Origin: Spirochaetota bacterium | GTDB taxonomy: Bacteria > Spirochaetota > Spirochaetia > Treponematales > Rectinemataceae | Direction: 5' to 3' | Assembly: GCA_022711355.1 (NCBI GenBank) | Contig: JAKLFE010000040.1 | Coordinates: 1 to 40,363, forward strand | Length of the DNA: 40,363 bases | Part shown: positions 27,949 through 37,264 of the stretch, piece by piece | Position numbering within the stretch: the first letter of the stretch is position 1 | Layout of the letters: each line of letters opens with the position of its first letter | Program-made: the position numbers and the translations under genes | The notes under the pieces: model-generated | What the model saw: the letters and a program-made list of their open reading frames with translations, nothing else | Databases searched by the model: none | Told to the model about the DNA's origin: nothing

Positions 27949-29031
27949 ATGAGAAGGAACTCAATCGTCATCATGTCGGCGCTTCTCCTCGTCTGTGCCG
28001 TCTTCGCCTTCGCGGATGAAGCGATCCTCATCGACTTCTCCACCCTCAAGGCGGATATCGATCCGCTGAAGACCGGCAAGCCCAACCAGAACCGGGCAAC
28101 CATGATGGACTTCTCCGGCGTCGCCGGGGCCAGCTACACCCCGGAGCAGAAGGCGCAGATGCGCGTCTCCCTCGCCGTCCCGAACTGGGACGTCGTCCTC
28201 GCCTCCTCCTCCCGGAACAACATGAACCAGTCCCTGTCCATGACGGCCGAGGCCACCGTCGCCCAGGACGCCAAGCCCTACGGCGGCAGCACCGTCCTGG
28301 GGATCCGCGTCCGCTTCCCCGCCGCGGACTTCAATAGCTGGGCCCGGATCCAGCCCCCCTTCGAGATCCCCGCCTTCGAGAAGAAGGCCGACATCGCCGA
28401 CGACGGCTCCATCACCGAGAAGAAGGATGCCCAGGGCCAGGATCCGGTCAATGCCCGCTTCTCCCGCTTCGAGGGCAGCTACGACCCGAACACCAAGATC
28501 ACCACCGCCTACGGCATCGTCAAGAACGTCGGCGTCATCAAGTCCGTCGCGGTCAGCGTCAAGGGCCTCAACTTCCCCCACGGCCTGAGCCTCATCCTCA
28601 AGGATTCCGACGGCAACGAGAAGACGATGTTCATGGGCTACCTGAACTTCGACGGCTGGAAGGAGCTCCGCTGGGAGAATCCCCAGTACATCTCCGACGT
28701 CCGCAACCGCGAGCTCCGGGTCTTCCCCCTCTACCCCAAGACCACGCCCCTGGTCAAGCTCGAGGGCTTCCTCATCACCCGCGACGCTGCGCACGAGGGC
28801 GGCGACTTCGTGACCTATGTCAAGGAAGTCCGGATCCTCTACGACAAAGCCGTCCTGGAGCCCGTCCGCGACATCGACGACGAGTCCATCTGGGGCATCG
28901 TGGCCAAGAAGGAAGAGGAGCGCAAGACCATCGAGTCCCGCCGCTTCGGCAACCAGCAGGTCCTCCGCTACCTCGAGCAGGCCAAGCAGACCGGCGCCTG
29001 GCAGGCTGACCAGCAGCCCGCGAGCAAGTAA
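27949..29031 (+). CDS. flaA: Flagellar filament outer layer (sheath) protein FlaA
   Basis: A 360-residue secreted protein with a classical signal peptide (MRRNSIVIMSALLLVCAVFA, cleavage probably after AFA). The mature part shows the FlaA pattern: LIDFSTLKADI, MRVSLAVPNWDVVLASSSRN, STVLGIRVRFPAADFNSWAR, IQPPFEIPAFE and GVIKSVAVSVKGLNFPHGL. FlaA coats the periplasmic flagella of spirochaetes and influences filament stiffness and shape. The gene has its own promoter and a strong terminator, so it is monocistronic, although it directly follows the sugar/amidase operon. It is the strongest taxonomic marker in the window. Confidence 0.93.
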   Translation: MRRNSIVIMSALLLVCAVFAFADEAILIDFSTLKADIDPLKTGKPNQNRATMMDFSGVAGASYTPEQKAQMRVSLAVPNWDVVLASSSRNNMNQSLSMTAEATVAQDAKPYGGSTVLGIRVRFPAADFNSWARIQPPFEIPAFEKKADIADDGSITEKKDAQGQDPVNARFSRFEGSYDPNTKITTAYGIVKNVGVIKSVAVSVKGLNFPHGLSLILKDSDGNEKTMFMGYLNFDGWKELRWENPQYISDVRNRELRVFPLYPKTTPLVKLEGFLITRDAAHEGGDFVTYVKEVRILYDKAVLEPVRDIDDESIWGIVAKKEEERKTIESRRFGNQQVLRYLEQAKQTGAWQADQQPASK

Positions 29032-29058
29032 GCTTCGGCTCCTATACCGAACCGCAGA

Positions 29059-29089
29059 GGCCGGGACCCCAGGGTCCCGGCCTTTTTTT
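29059..29089 (+). terminator. Rho-independent terminator of flaA
   Basis: GGCCGGGACC, a short loop, GGTCCCGGCC and then seven T. It lies 28 nt after the flaA stop codon. Confidence 0.9.
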
Positions 29090-29142
29090 GCCATGGCGAG
29101 GCGGCGGATCCCGGCGAGCCTCGCCGGCCCTTGGTTTCCAAA

Positions 29143-29171
29143 TTGGCGGAATCGCTAAATAGGTGTAGAGT
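29143..29171 (+). promoter_or_regulatory. Leaderless-type promoter of the alarmone synthetase
   Basis: TTGGCG (29143-29148), 17-bp spacer, TAGAGT (29166-29171), then 6 nt (ggggac) and the ATG at 29178. The predicted transcription start coincides with the start codon. Confidence 0.5.
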
Positions 29172-29177
29172 GGGGAC

Positions 29178-30482
29178 ATGGACGGAGAGAGCGCGGAGAC
29201 GATACCGGACCGCGGCGAACTCAGGGCTTCCTATTCGCGGAAGCGCCCGGAGTTCGCCTTCATCCTCGGGGACATGGAGCGGCGGATCCGCGCCTGCCTC
29301 GAGGCAGCCAACCTGCGGCCCATACTCAAGGGCCGGATCAAGTCCTTCGACTCCTGGTACGCCAAGCGAATTCGGCTTCTCAGGCAGGCTAAGGCGGCCG
29401 GGAAGGCCCCCATCCCCATCACCGACGTGATAGCGCTCCGGGCCGTCTGCCCCTTCCTCGGCGACCTCGGCAGGGCGGAGGCGGCCATCGGCGCGGCATT
29501 CTCGGTCCTCGAAGTGGAGCGCAAGGGCTCGGAGCGCTCCTTCCGGGAGTTCGGCTACGAGTCGATCCATATCCTCGTGAAGCTTCCCGACGAGCTCCTG
29601 AGCTCTGCCGCGGGCTTGGACGCACCCGTCGTCGAGCTCCAGCTCCGAACGATACTCCAAGAGGCCTGGGCCGAAGTCGAGCACGAGCTCGTCTACAAGG
29701 CCGAGTTCACCCCCTTCGACGAGCCCATGAAACGGAAGCTTGCCGCCCTCAACGCCAACCTCTCCCTCTCGGACATCATCTTCCAGGAGATCCTCGATTA
29801 CCAGCGGCGGCTGAACAGCGAACTCGAGCGGAGGCGCTCCTCCTTCCACGGGAAGATCGAGGACGCCATGGATCGGCCCCTCGCCGCGGATGGGGCTTCG
29901 GCCGGCCTTCCCGCCGAGACGGCGGGTCCCGAGCCCGCCTCGGGCAGGGCCGAGGCCCCTGCCCCCGCCGAGGCCCTGCCCCAGCCCCTCCTCGAGCCGG
30001 GCCAGGCGGCGAGCATGGACGACCTCCTCCTCGCGGCCCTGACCGCCCATAACCGCGAGGATTTCCCCTCGGCCATAGGCCTCTACAGCGAGATCCTGGC
30101 GCGGGGCCCGGCCAAGGACGTGGCCACCATGGTCTACAAGCATCGAGGCATGGCGCTTTTCTCCCAATCCCGCTACCGCGAGGCCATCGAGGACTTCGGC
30201 AAGAGCCTCGAGCTCGACCCGCAGTGCTATAAAGCGGCCTACTATCGGGGCGTGGTGAGGAGCGTACTCCAGGACTTTCCGGGCGCGATCGAGGACTTCG
30301 ACCTGGCCCTGGGGATACATCCCTACCACTTCTATTCCCGCTACCGCCGGGGGATGGCCTACTGGCATCTGGAGGATTACGCCCAGGCCCTCGCCGACAG
30401 CGAGTCGGCCCTGAAGCTCGAGCCCGACAACGCCCCGGCCCAGCGCCTCAAGGCCCTCGCCATGGCCAAGCTCGCCATGTGA
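29178..30482 (+). CDS. RelA/SpoT-type (p)ppGpp synthetase fused to TPR repeats
   Basis: A 434-residue protein. Residues 30-205 form a RelA/SpoT synthetase domain: LKGRIKSFDSWYAKRI (ATP and GTP contacts), ITDVIALRAVCPF (metal Asp), FGYESIHILVKL, and ELQLRTILQEAWAEVEHELV with the ExQxRT signature. No HD hydrolase domain is present, so it is a small-alarmone-synthetase-like enzyme. An Ala/Pro-rich linker (about 235-278) leads to three or four TPR units (HRGMALFSQSRYREAIEDFG, YRGVVRSVLQDFPGAIEDFD, RRGMAYWHLEDYAQALADSE). The TPR part probably docks the enzyme to a partner. It stands alone between the flaA terminator and tRNA-Glu. Confidence 0.9.
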   Translation: MDGESAETIPDRGELRASYSRKRPEFAFILGDMERRIRACLEAANLRPILKGRIKSFDSWYAKRIRLLRQAKAAGKAPIPITDVIALRAVCPFLGDLGRAEAAIGAAFSVLEVERKGSERSFREFGYESIHILVKLPDELLSSAAGLDAPVVELQLRTILQEAWAEVEHELVYKAEFTPFDEPMKRKLAALNANLSLSDIIFQEILDYQRRLNSELERRRSSFHGKIEDAMDRPLAADGASAGLPAETAGPEPASGRAEAPAPAEALPQPLLEPGQAASMDDLLLAALTAHNREDFPSAIGLYSEILARGPAKDVATMVYKHRGMALFSQSRYREAIEDFGKSLELDPQCYKAAYYRGVVRSVLQDFPGAIEDFDLALGIHPYHFYSRYRRGMAYWHLEDYAQALADSESALKLEPDNAPAQRLKALAMAKLAM

Positions 30483-30505
30483 GCGAGCTCGCGCCGAAGC
30501 GCTCA

Positions 30506-30535
30506 TTGACAGCCCTGCCTTGAGCCAGCTATAGT
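30506..30535 (+). promoter_or_regulatory. Promoter of tRNA-Glu
   Basis: TTGACA (30506-30511), 18-bp spacer, TATAGT (30530-30535), 13 nt before the tRNA 5' end. A near-consensus stable-RNA promoter. Confidence 0.75.
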
Positions 30536-30548
30536 CCTTCCGCCACGA

Positions 30549-30620
30549 GTCCCCATCGTCTAGCGGTTAGGACAGCGGGTTTTCATCCCGCCAACAGGGG
30601 TTCGATTCCCCTTGGGGATA
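30549..30620 (+). tRNA. tRNA-Glu (anticodon UUC)
   Basis: A full cloverleaf can be drawn: acceptor GTCCCCA/TGGGGAT (terminal G-T pair), D arm with TAGCGGTTAGGA, anticodon stem GCGGG/CCCGC around loop TTTTCAT (anticodon TTC at 30582-30584), and T arm AGGGG TTCGATT CCCCT. The discriminator is A. CCA is not encoded and must be added by nucleotidyltransferase. The next 120 nt hold only weak imperfect hairpins. Confidence 0.95.
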
Positions 30621-30744
30621 CATAGAAACCTTCCGGCGGAGGGTTCTCATTCCGGAGGCTCCGCGCGGAATCGAAGGGACGGCGTTCCGGAAGGAATCCG
30701 ATCGGCTGGAGCTCCCCATCGACTGAACTCCGCTCACTTTTCGC

Positions 30745-30771
30745 TTGTTCCCCGTTCAAAAGCGTTATAAT
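30745..30771 (+). promoter_or_regulatory. Promoter of the small exported protein
   Basis: TATAAT (30766-30771) is perfect. TTGTTC (30745-30750) is only 15 bp upstream, so the -35 is suboptimal. The initial transcribed region holds about four tandem ACT triplets (30772-30783). Confidence 0.5.
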
Positions 30772-30804
30772 ACTACTACTACTAAATCAACTCGTGGAGG
30801 AATC

Positions 30805-31266
30805 ATGAAAAAGAAGCTCGTCCTTCTCGTTCTGGCCCTCGCCGTGGGCGCGGCTTCCGGCGCCTACGCCTCCGGTCCCCTCGGCATGACGGGGATCGGC
30901 GTCTACGGATCCGTCGGCCGTACCGCGGGCGAGTTCGGCTCCGGCGGCGGCTTGACCATGAAGTTCGGCAGCTTCCCGGTCCTCGGCTTCCAGTACGATT
31001 TCGAGGCTTCGCGCTTCAACGTCTCCTTCGACTACTACGTGATCGACGCCGAGGGGATCGGCAACAAGCTGAGCTACTTCCTCGGCGTCGGCGGCTTCGC
31101 CGGCTTCGGCGATGATTTCGATTTCGGCCTCCGCCTACCCGTCGGCCTCCAGTTCTGGCCCATCAAGAAGTTCGAGCTCTTCCTCTCCCCCGTCATGACC
31201 CTCGCCGTCGTGCCCTCGGTCGACCTCGGCATCGGCGCCGAGTTCGGGCTCAGGATCCATCTGTAA
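30805..31266 (+). CDS. Small exported protein, possible outer-membrane beta-barrel
   Basis: A 153-residue protein that I do not recognise. It starts with a signal peptide (MKKKLVLLVLALAVGAASGA, cleavage near AYA). The mature part alternates glycine and aromatic residues in short amphipathic strands (FPVLGFQYDFEASRFNVSFD, FGLRLPVGLQFWPIKKFELF) and ends in GAEFGLRIHL, with no aromatic last residue. This suits a small barrel or porin-like fold in the outer membrane, as inference only. The ATG at 30805 has GGAGG 4 nt upstream; an earlier in-frame ATG overlaps the promoter and is rejected. It has its own promoter and terminator. Confidence 0.75.
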   Translation: MKKKLVLLVLALAVGAASGAYASGPLGMTGIGVYGSVGRTAGEFGSGGGLTMKFGSFPVLGFQYDFEASRFNVSFDYYVIDAEGIGNKLSYFLGVGGFAGFGDDFDFGLRLPVGLQFWPIKKFELFLSPVMTLAVVPSVDLGIGAEFGLRIHL

Positions 31267-31285
31267 GGCGGCCCGGCCGCTCCGG

Positions 31286-31317
31286 GGCCCCGAGCTCGCC
31301 CGAGCTCGGGGCCTTTT
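31286..31317 (+). terminator. Rho-independent terminator
   Basis: A perfect 13-bp stem (GGCCCCGAGCTCG and its complement, 2-nt centre) followed by TTTTGCTTT, 19 nt after the stop of the small exported protein. The minus-strand side lacks a good T-tract, so it serves mainly the plus strand. Confidence 0.85.
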
Positions 31318-31320
31318 GCT

Positions 31321-31701
31321 TTAACGGGCCGCGGGGCCCGAGCTTTCCCCGAGCTCTTCCCAGCGGGCCGCCGCCCTGCGGAGGTGGGGGATGACGATGG
31401 AGCCGCCCACGACGAGGCCGACCGCGCAGGCCTCCTGGAACTCCTCCGTGGAGAGGCCCTCCTCCTTGCAGCGGATCGTGTGATAGAGGATGCAGTCGTC
31501 GCAGCGCAGGACGAGGGAGGCCACGAGGCCGAGCATCTCCTTGACGCGGGAGCTCAGGGCCCCCTCCCGGTAGCACTGGCCGTCGAGGCTGAAGAAGCGC
31601 TTGATCTCCAGGCCGGCCATGCCGAGGACCTTCTCGTTGAAGGCCTCGCGCTGGGACCGCCACTCGGCGATGGACGTATCGAAGAGCCTGGTTTCGCTCA
31701 T
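31321..31701 (-). CDS. Carboxymuconolactone decarboxylase / AhpD-like protein
   Basis: A 126-residue all-helical protein of the CMD family. The AhpD-type redox site is CDDCILYH (CxxC with His three residues on), within SLVLRCDDCILYHTIRCKEE, followed by EEFQEACAVGLVVGGSIVIP. Such proteins reduce peroxiredoxins or act in thiol-dependent peroxide removal. Despite the family name, decarboxylation is unlikely here. The start is the ATG at 31701 with GGAGG 4 nt upstream; the longer frame is proline-rich leader. It diverges from thioredoxin across 126 nt, suggesting shared redox control. Confidence 0.85.
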   Translation of the reverse strand: MSETRLFDTSIAEWRSQREAFNEKVLGMAGLEIKRFFSLDGQCYREGALSSRVKEMLGLVASLVLRCDDCILYHTIRCKEEGLSTEEFQEACAVGLVVGGSIVIPHLRRAAARWEELGESSGPAAR

Positions 31702-31773
31702 GTAACCTCCGCTTGGGGGCGAGGGTACCCGGCCGGGCGGCGGAGGGCAAGGTGCCGGGGCCGGGATGCGGCC

Positions 31774-31802
31774 TTGCCTGATCATATAAAAAACCATATA
31801 TT
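31774..31802 (+). promoter_or_regulatory. Promoter of the thioredoxin gene
   Basis: TTGCCT (31774-31779), 17-bp spacer, TATATT (31797-31802). A leader of about 20 nt carries AAGGAGG before the ATG at 31828. The surrounding A/T-rich patch contrasts with the GC-rich context. Confidence 0.65.
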
Positions 31803-31827
31803 AAAAAAACGACAAGGAGGCGGCGAC

Positions 31828-32196
31828 ATGGCTGCGCATCTGGACAAGGAAAGCTTCAAGAAGAAGATCTTCGATTGGGAGAAGGGCAAGGACTGGAGCT
31901 ACGCGGGGGAGAGGCCGGCCATCGTCGACTTCTACGCCCAGTGGTGCGGTCCCTGCAAGATGCTCGGCCCCGTCCTCGAGGACATTTCCGCCGCCTACGC
32001 GGGACAGCTCGAGGTCTACAAGGTGGACGTGGACGCCGAGCCCGAGCTGGCCGGCCTCTTCGGCGTGCAGAGCGTGCCCACCCTCCTGTTCATTCCCCTG
32101 GAAGGCCAGCCCGCCCTGGCCATGGGCGCTCTGCCGAAGAAGGAGCTCCAACGCGCCATCTCCGAGGTGCTCAAGGTAGAGATGGTGGAAGCATAG
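31828..32196 (+). CDS. Thioredoxin
   Basis: A 122-residue thioredoxin-fold protein with the canonical active site in IVDFYAQWCGPCKMLGPVLE, the cis-Pro segment GVQSVPTLLFI and a KVDVDAEPELAGLFG strand-helix. It has about 15 more N-terminal residues than E. coli thioredoxin, and no signal peptide, so it is cytoplasmic. It likely reduces disulfides in enzymes such as peroxiredoxins and supports the AhpD-like protein divergent from it. Class II reductase in the same window also needs dithiol reductants. It converges on thiI with a 27-nt gap that shows no terminator. Confidence 0.92.
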   Translation: MAAHLDKESFKKKIFDWEKGKDWSYAGERPAIVDFYAQWCGPCKMLGPVLEDISAAYAGQLEVYKVDVDAEPELAGLFGVQSVPTLLFIPLEGQPALAMGALPKKELQRAISEVLKVEMVEA

Positions 32197-32223
32197 AGAT
32201 GCCGCCCCCTGAGCCTCTGCGGC

Positions 32224-33426
32224 CTACTCCCCCCTTTTCCGGTATTTCTCCGCGAGGGGGTAGGGGAGGTCGAGGCGCTCGGCCTGCTTGATGGCCTCCT
32301 CCAGGACCGGCTCGAGCTCGAGGGCTCGGTATGCCTCCGTTTCCCGCGCCAGGTCGGCCCTGAGGATGGGATGCTTGGGCGAGAAGAGGACGCAGCAGTC
32401 CTCGTAGGGGAGGATGGAGGTCTCGTAGCTGCCGATGCGGCGGGCTACGGCGATGGTCTCCTCCTTGTCGCAGCCGACCAGGGGGCGGAGGACCGGGAAG
32501 TCGGTGAAGCTGCCGGTGAAGCGCAGGTTCTCCGCGGTCTGGCTGGCGACCTGGCCCAGGCTCTCCCCCGTGACGATGCAGTTCGCCCCGACCCGCTCGG
32601 CCATGCGTTGCGCGACCCTCATCATGGCCGCGCGCATGAGCACCGTGGAGAGGTCCTCTCGGGCCAGCTTCTTGATCCGGAGCTGGGCCTCGGTGAAGGG
32701 GACGGTCCAGAGCCGCATGCCGCCCAGGTAGCCTGAGAGTATCCGGGCCAGGGACACGACCTTGTCCTTGGCTTCCTGGGAGGTGTAGGGATAGGCGTGG
32801 AAGTAGAGGGCCTCGAGGTCGAGTCCGCGCCGGGCCATCTGGTAGCCGGCCACGGGCGAGTCGATCCCCCCGGAGAGGAGGAGCAGGCCCTTCCCTCCCG
32901 AGCCCACGGGCAGGCCCCGCAGCCCCGGCTCGGGATCCGCGAAGACGTAGGCCCGCTCGCGGATCTCCGCGTTGATCGTGAACTCGGGCTTGTGGATGTC
33001 GACCCGCGCCTCCGGGAAGGCCGCGAGGACCCGCGCCCCGATCTCGGCGGAGAGCTCGAAGGAGCCCAGGGGGAAGCTCTTGTCCGAGCGCCGCGACTCG
33101 GCCTTGAAGCTGCGCCGGCCCGAGGCGAGCCGCCCCCGCGCCACCTCGACCGCCGCGGCCAGGACGGCTTCCACGCTCTTCTCCACCTTGCGCGCCCGGG
33201 CGTAGCCGTTGACGCCGGGGCAGCGCGCGAGGACGAACTCGGCGTCGGCGGCCGCCTCCTCGGGCACCGAGACGAAGTAGCGGCCCGGATAGGCCTCGAC
33301 CTTGTGGGGCATGAAGGCGAGGCGCCGATTGAGCTGCGAGCGGAGCCGGTCCTCGAATTCCTTGCGGTTGCCGAGCTTGAGGAGTATCTCGCCGATCTTG
33401 ACCAGGTAGAAGGCATCCATATTCAC
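32224..33426 (-). CDS. thiI: tRNA 4-thiouridine synthetase ThiI
   Basis: About 400 residues, matching the short ThiI form that lacks the C-terminal rhodanese domain. The N-terminal ferredoxin-like and THUMP domains include GRYFVSVPEEAAADAEFVLA and DIHKPEFTINAEIRERAYVF. The adenylating PP-loop is LLLLSGGIDSPVAGYQMARR, followed by NCIVTGESLGQVASQTAENL. It thiolates U8 of tRNAs and may feed thiazole synthesis. The start is GTG 33426 or ATG 33420. It lies 3 nt after the cysteine desulfurase gene, a natural operon because the desulfurase supplies the persulfide sulfur. Confidence 0.93.
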   Translation of the reverse strand: MNMDAFYLVKIGEILLKLGNRKEFEDRLRSQLNRRLAFMPHKVEAYPGRYFVSVPEEAAADAEFVLARCPGVNGYARARKVEKSVEAVLAAAVEVARGRLASGRRSFKAESRRSDKSFPLGSFELSAEIGARVLAAFPEARVDIHKPEFTINAEIRERAYVFADPEPGLRGLPVGSGGKGLLLLSGGIDSPVAGYQMARRGLDLEALYFHAYPYTSQEAKDKVVSLARILSGYLGGMRLWTVPFTEAQLRIKKLAREDLSTVLMRAAMMRVAQRMAERVGANCIVTGESLGQVASQTAENLRFTGSFTDFPVLRPLVGCDKEETIAVARRIGSYETSILPYEDCCVLFSPKHPILRADLARETEAYRALELEPVLEEAIKQAERLDLPYPLAEKYRKRGE

Positions 33427-33429
33427 GTC

Positions 33430-34614
33430 CTAGGCCTTAAGCTTCTTGTAGAGGGTCGAGGCGGCCTCGAGGAAGGCGTCGATGTCCCCGCCTCCCGTCA
33501 GCTCGCCCCAGGAGACCCGGATAGAGGAAAAGGCGAGCTCGGGCTGAAGGCCCATGGCCTCGAGGACGCGGCGGCCCTTGCGGCGCGCGTTGCTCGAGCA
33601 GGCCGAGCCTGTGGAGACCGCGATGCCCGAGTCGGAGAGGGCGCGGGCGAGGACCTCGCCCGAGAGTCCCGGGAAGGCGGCGCTCAGGATGAAGGGCGAG
33701 TAGCGGGCGTCGCCGGGGCCCCGCCCGAGGGGGAGGGGAAGGGCTCCGGGTATCGAGGCGAGGCCCGAGATGAGGCGGGCCTCCAAGGCGAGGGCGGCCT
33801 CGCGGCGCTCGGCCAGGGAGGAGAGCGCCTTCTCGGCCGCCCCCGCGAAGGCCCAGGCTCCCTGAAGGCTCTCCGTGCCGGGCCTCGTTCCTTCCTCCTG
33901 GCCGCCGCCGACGGCGAGGGGCTCGAGCTCCCCCTGCATCCAGAGGGCGCCCGAGCCTCGGGGGCCGCGGATCTTATGGGCCGAGAAGGCGGCCGAGGAG
34001 ATGCCGAGCTCCGCCGGCCTGAACTCGAGCTTGCCGAGGGCCTGGACCGCGTCGGCGTGGAAGCGGGGAGGCTTCGTCCCGAGGGCGGCCGAGGCCGCGG
34101 CGAGGGCCCGAGCCAGCTCGGCGAGGGGCTGGACGGCTCCCGTCTCGTTGTTGACCGCCATGACCGCGACGAGGACCGTCTCCCTCGTGACCGCTTCGGC
34201 GAGCTCCGCGGGATCGACGCGGCCGTCGGCCCGGGGATAGAGGTAGACCAGCTCGAGGCCGAGGGACTGAAGGAGGCGGGCCTGCTCGTGGACGGCGGGA
34301 TGCTCGATCTCGGTGGTGACGACGCGGAGCCGCTTGGAAAGGCCCGAGGCCCTGAGCCGGTCCTGGGCGCGGAGGGCGGAGAGGAGGACGATGGCGTCGG
34401 CCTCGGAGCCTCCGCTGGTGAGCACGACCCGGCCGGGGCCCGCGCCGAGGGCGGCGGCGAGGCGGCCGCGGATTCGCTCGAGCTCGGCCCGAGCGGCCGC
34501 GCCGAGGGCATGGCCGCTCGAGGGATTGGCGTAGAACTGGGAAGCGGCCTCGGCGGCGCCGGCGAGGAGGGAGGCGTCGGGCGGGCTCGTGCTGGCCCAA
34601 TCCAGGTAGGTCAT
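33430..34614 (-). CDS. Cysteine desulfurase (NifS/IscS-type)
   Basis: A 394-residue PLP enzyme that takes sulfur from cysteine. The N-terminus MTYLDWASTSPPDASLLAGA, the NPSSGHALG region and the cofactor lysine in FSAHKIRGPRGSGALWM are clear. The persulfide Cys is in the loop STGSACSSNARRKGRRVLEA, typical of the NifS-like group. HADAVQALGKLEF is also conserved. It is followed directly by thiI. Upstream, the ATG has TATCGT exactly 6 nt before it and no Shine-Dalgarno sequence, pointing to a leaderless internal promoter in addition to any read-through from the FTR gene. Confidence 0.93.
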   Translation of the reverse strand: MTYLDWASTSPPDASLLAGAAEAASQFYANPSSGHALGAAARAELERIRGRLAAALGAGPGRVVLTSGGSEADAIVLLSALRAQDRLRASGLSKRLRVVTTEIEHPAVHEQARLLQSLGLELVYLYPRADGRVDPAELAEAVTRETVLVAVMAVNNETGAVQPLAELARALAAASAALGTKPPRFHADAVQALGKLEFRPAELGISSAAFSAHKIRGPRGSGALWMQGELEPLAVGGGQEEGTRPGTESLQGAWAFAGAAEKALSSLAERREAALALEARLISGLASIPGALPLPLGRGPGDARYSPFILSAAFPGLSGEVLARALSDSGIAVSTGSACSSNARRKGRRVLEAMGLQPELAFSSIRVSWGELTGGGDIDAFLEAASTLYKKLKA

Positions 34615-34620
34615 GGCCCG

Positions 34621-34626
34621 ACGATA
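34621..34626 (-). promoter_or_regulatory. Leaderless-type -10 box of the cysteine desulfurase
   Basis: TATCGT on the minus strand, then 6 nt (cgggcc) and the ATG at 34614. No convincing -35 is visible. Confidence 0.35.
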
Positions 34627-34662
34627 CTAGCCCCCGCTCAGGCCCTCCCGCAATACCCCGGC

Positions 34663-34998
34663 TCAGTCATTCCCGGCGAACCGGCGATCGGGGATGCCGG
34701 CCGGCTCCTTGCCCGAGGCCGCGAAGCCCGTGGAGAGGTAGAGGGCGCAGTAGCAGTGCCCGTGCTCCTCGATGTCCTTCCAGGAATACGCGCAGGGGCA
34801 GAGGACCTTGGCGTCCAGCTCCCGCGAGCCCTCGCTGTCCCGGCAGGGGCAGAGGTAGTAGCCGTAGCGGTTCCAGTTGGCCGTAAGCCCCTCGGCGAGG
34901 ACGGAGAGGAAGGACGCGTCGGGATTGAGGGCCCAGCCCTGCTTGCGCGCCACCATGGCGGCGAAGGCGAGGGTCTGCTCGAGGCTCTTCTCTGGCAT
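34663..34998 (-). CDS. Ferredoxin-thioredoxin reductase catalytic subunit-like protein
   Basis: A 111-residue protein with the FTR beta-subunit arrangement of cysteines: CPC (50-52), CPC (67-69) and HCYC (81-84). These would hold a [4Fe-4S] cluster and a redox disulfide that pass electrons from ferredoxin to a thioredoxin or glutaredoxin. In the plant and cyanobacterial enzyme the last motif is CHC with an important central His. Here Tyr replaces that His and a His precedes the motif, and the spacings differ. No variable (alpha) subunit is nearby. It is 9 nt downstream of a glutaredoxin gene, its likely redox partner. Confidence 0.88.
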   Translation of the reverse strand: MPEKSLEQTLAFAAMVARKQGWALNPDASFLSVLAEGLTANWNRYGYYLCPCRDSEGSRELDAKVLCPCAYSWKDIEEHGHCYCALYLSTGFAASGKEPAGIPDRRFAGND

Positions 34999-35007
34999 GC
35001 TCTCGCC

Positions 35008-35307
35008 TCAGGACCCGAGGGTCGCCGCCCAATCGGCCTCGATGAAGCCGACCAGGTGCCGCTCGCCGTCGATCACGGCGAAGGGGAAGGCGATGTCGGC
35101 CTTGAAGCGCTCCTTGAGCTCGCGCTTGGCCTCGTTCTTGGTCTCGAGGGGGATCCGGTCGACGTAGATGTAGCGGTAGGCGAAGCCCCGGGCGTCGAGG
35201 AAGGCCATGGCCTTCTTGCAGAAGCCGCAGGTGGACAGGGCGTATACGGTGATGGAGCGCTCCTTCCGCGCGCCCTCGACGTCGGTGTAGGTCAAGGTCT
35301 CGAGCAT
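35008..35307 (-). CDS. Glutaredoxin-family protein
   Basis: A 99-residue thioredoxin-fold protein with active site STCGFCKKAMAFLDARGFAY and a cis-Pro segment FPFAVIDGERHLVGFIEADW. The dithiol CGFC site resembles NrdH/glutaredoxin-like proteins. The ATG has GGAGG 5 nt upstream, and TATATT/TATAGG boxes lie just before it. It directly precedes the FTR-like gene, so it probably receives electrons from ferredoxin via that subunit rather than from glutathione. Possible clients include ribonucleotide reductase. Confidence 0.88.
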   Translation of the reverse strand: MLETLTYTDVEGARKERSITVYALSTCGFCKKAMAFLDARGFAYRYIYVDRIPLETKNEAKRELKERFKADIAFPFAVIDGERHLVGFIEADWAATLGS

Positions 35308-35375
35308 GTCTGCCTCCTCGGCCTATAAATATACTCATGAAGGGAGTGCGGCGGTAGGCCCCAGGGAGGGTCGTA

Positions 35376-35404
35376 TTGTAAAAGAGGGCCTTTTCGGGTA
35401 GCAT
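35376..35404 (+). promoter_or_regulatory. Leaderless-type promoter of lepA
   Basis: TTGTAA (35376-35381), 17-bp spacer, TAGCAT (35399-35404), then 6 nt (cgagcc) and the ATG at 35411. No Shine-Dalgarno sequence. This is the clearest member of the leaderless set, with both boxes and standard spacing. Confidence 0.55.
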
Positions 35405-35410
35405 CGAGCC

Positions 35411-37202
<1,792 letters not shown>

Positions 37203-37225
<23 letters not shown>

Positions 37226-37256
37226 CGAGTCGGTGCCGACGAGGAAGCGGAGCGCT
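37203..37256 (+). repeat. In-frame tandem duplication of the lepA 3' end
   Basis: A 21-bp unit occurs at 37203-37223 and 37236-37256, exact copies with a 33-bp period. The first encodes the last residues of LepA (TDEEAER) before TGA. The second repeats them in the same frame and ends in TAG. Confidence 0.85.
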
Positions 37257-37264
37257 AGCCCGCT

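Noticed and set aside
30772..30783. ACT triplet run as a phase-variable repeat
   Set aside because: Only about four units, in a leader rather than a coding region; too short to argue for slippage control.
32797..35328. 843-codon plus-strand open frame antisense to thiI, desulfurase, FTR and glutaredoxin genes
   Set aside because: Composition is artefactual and the opposite strand holds four clear genes.
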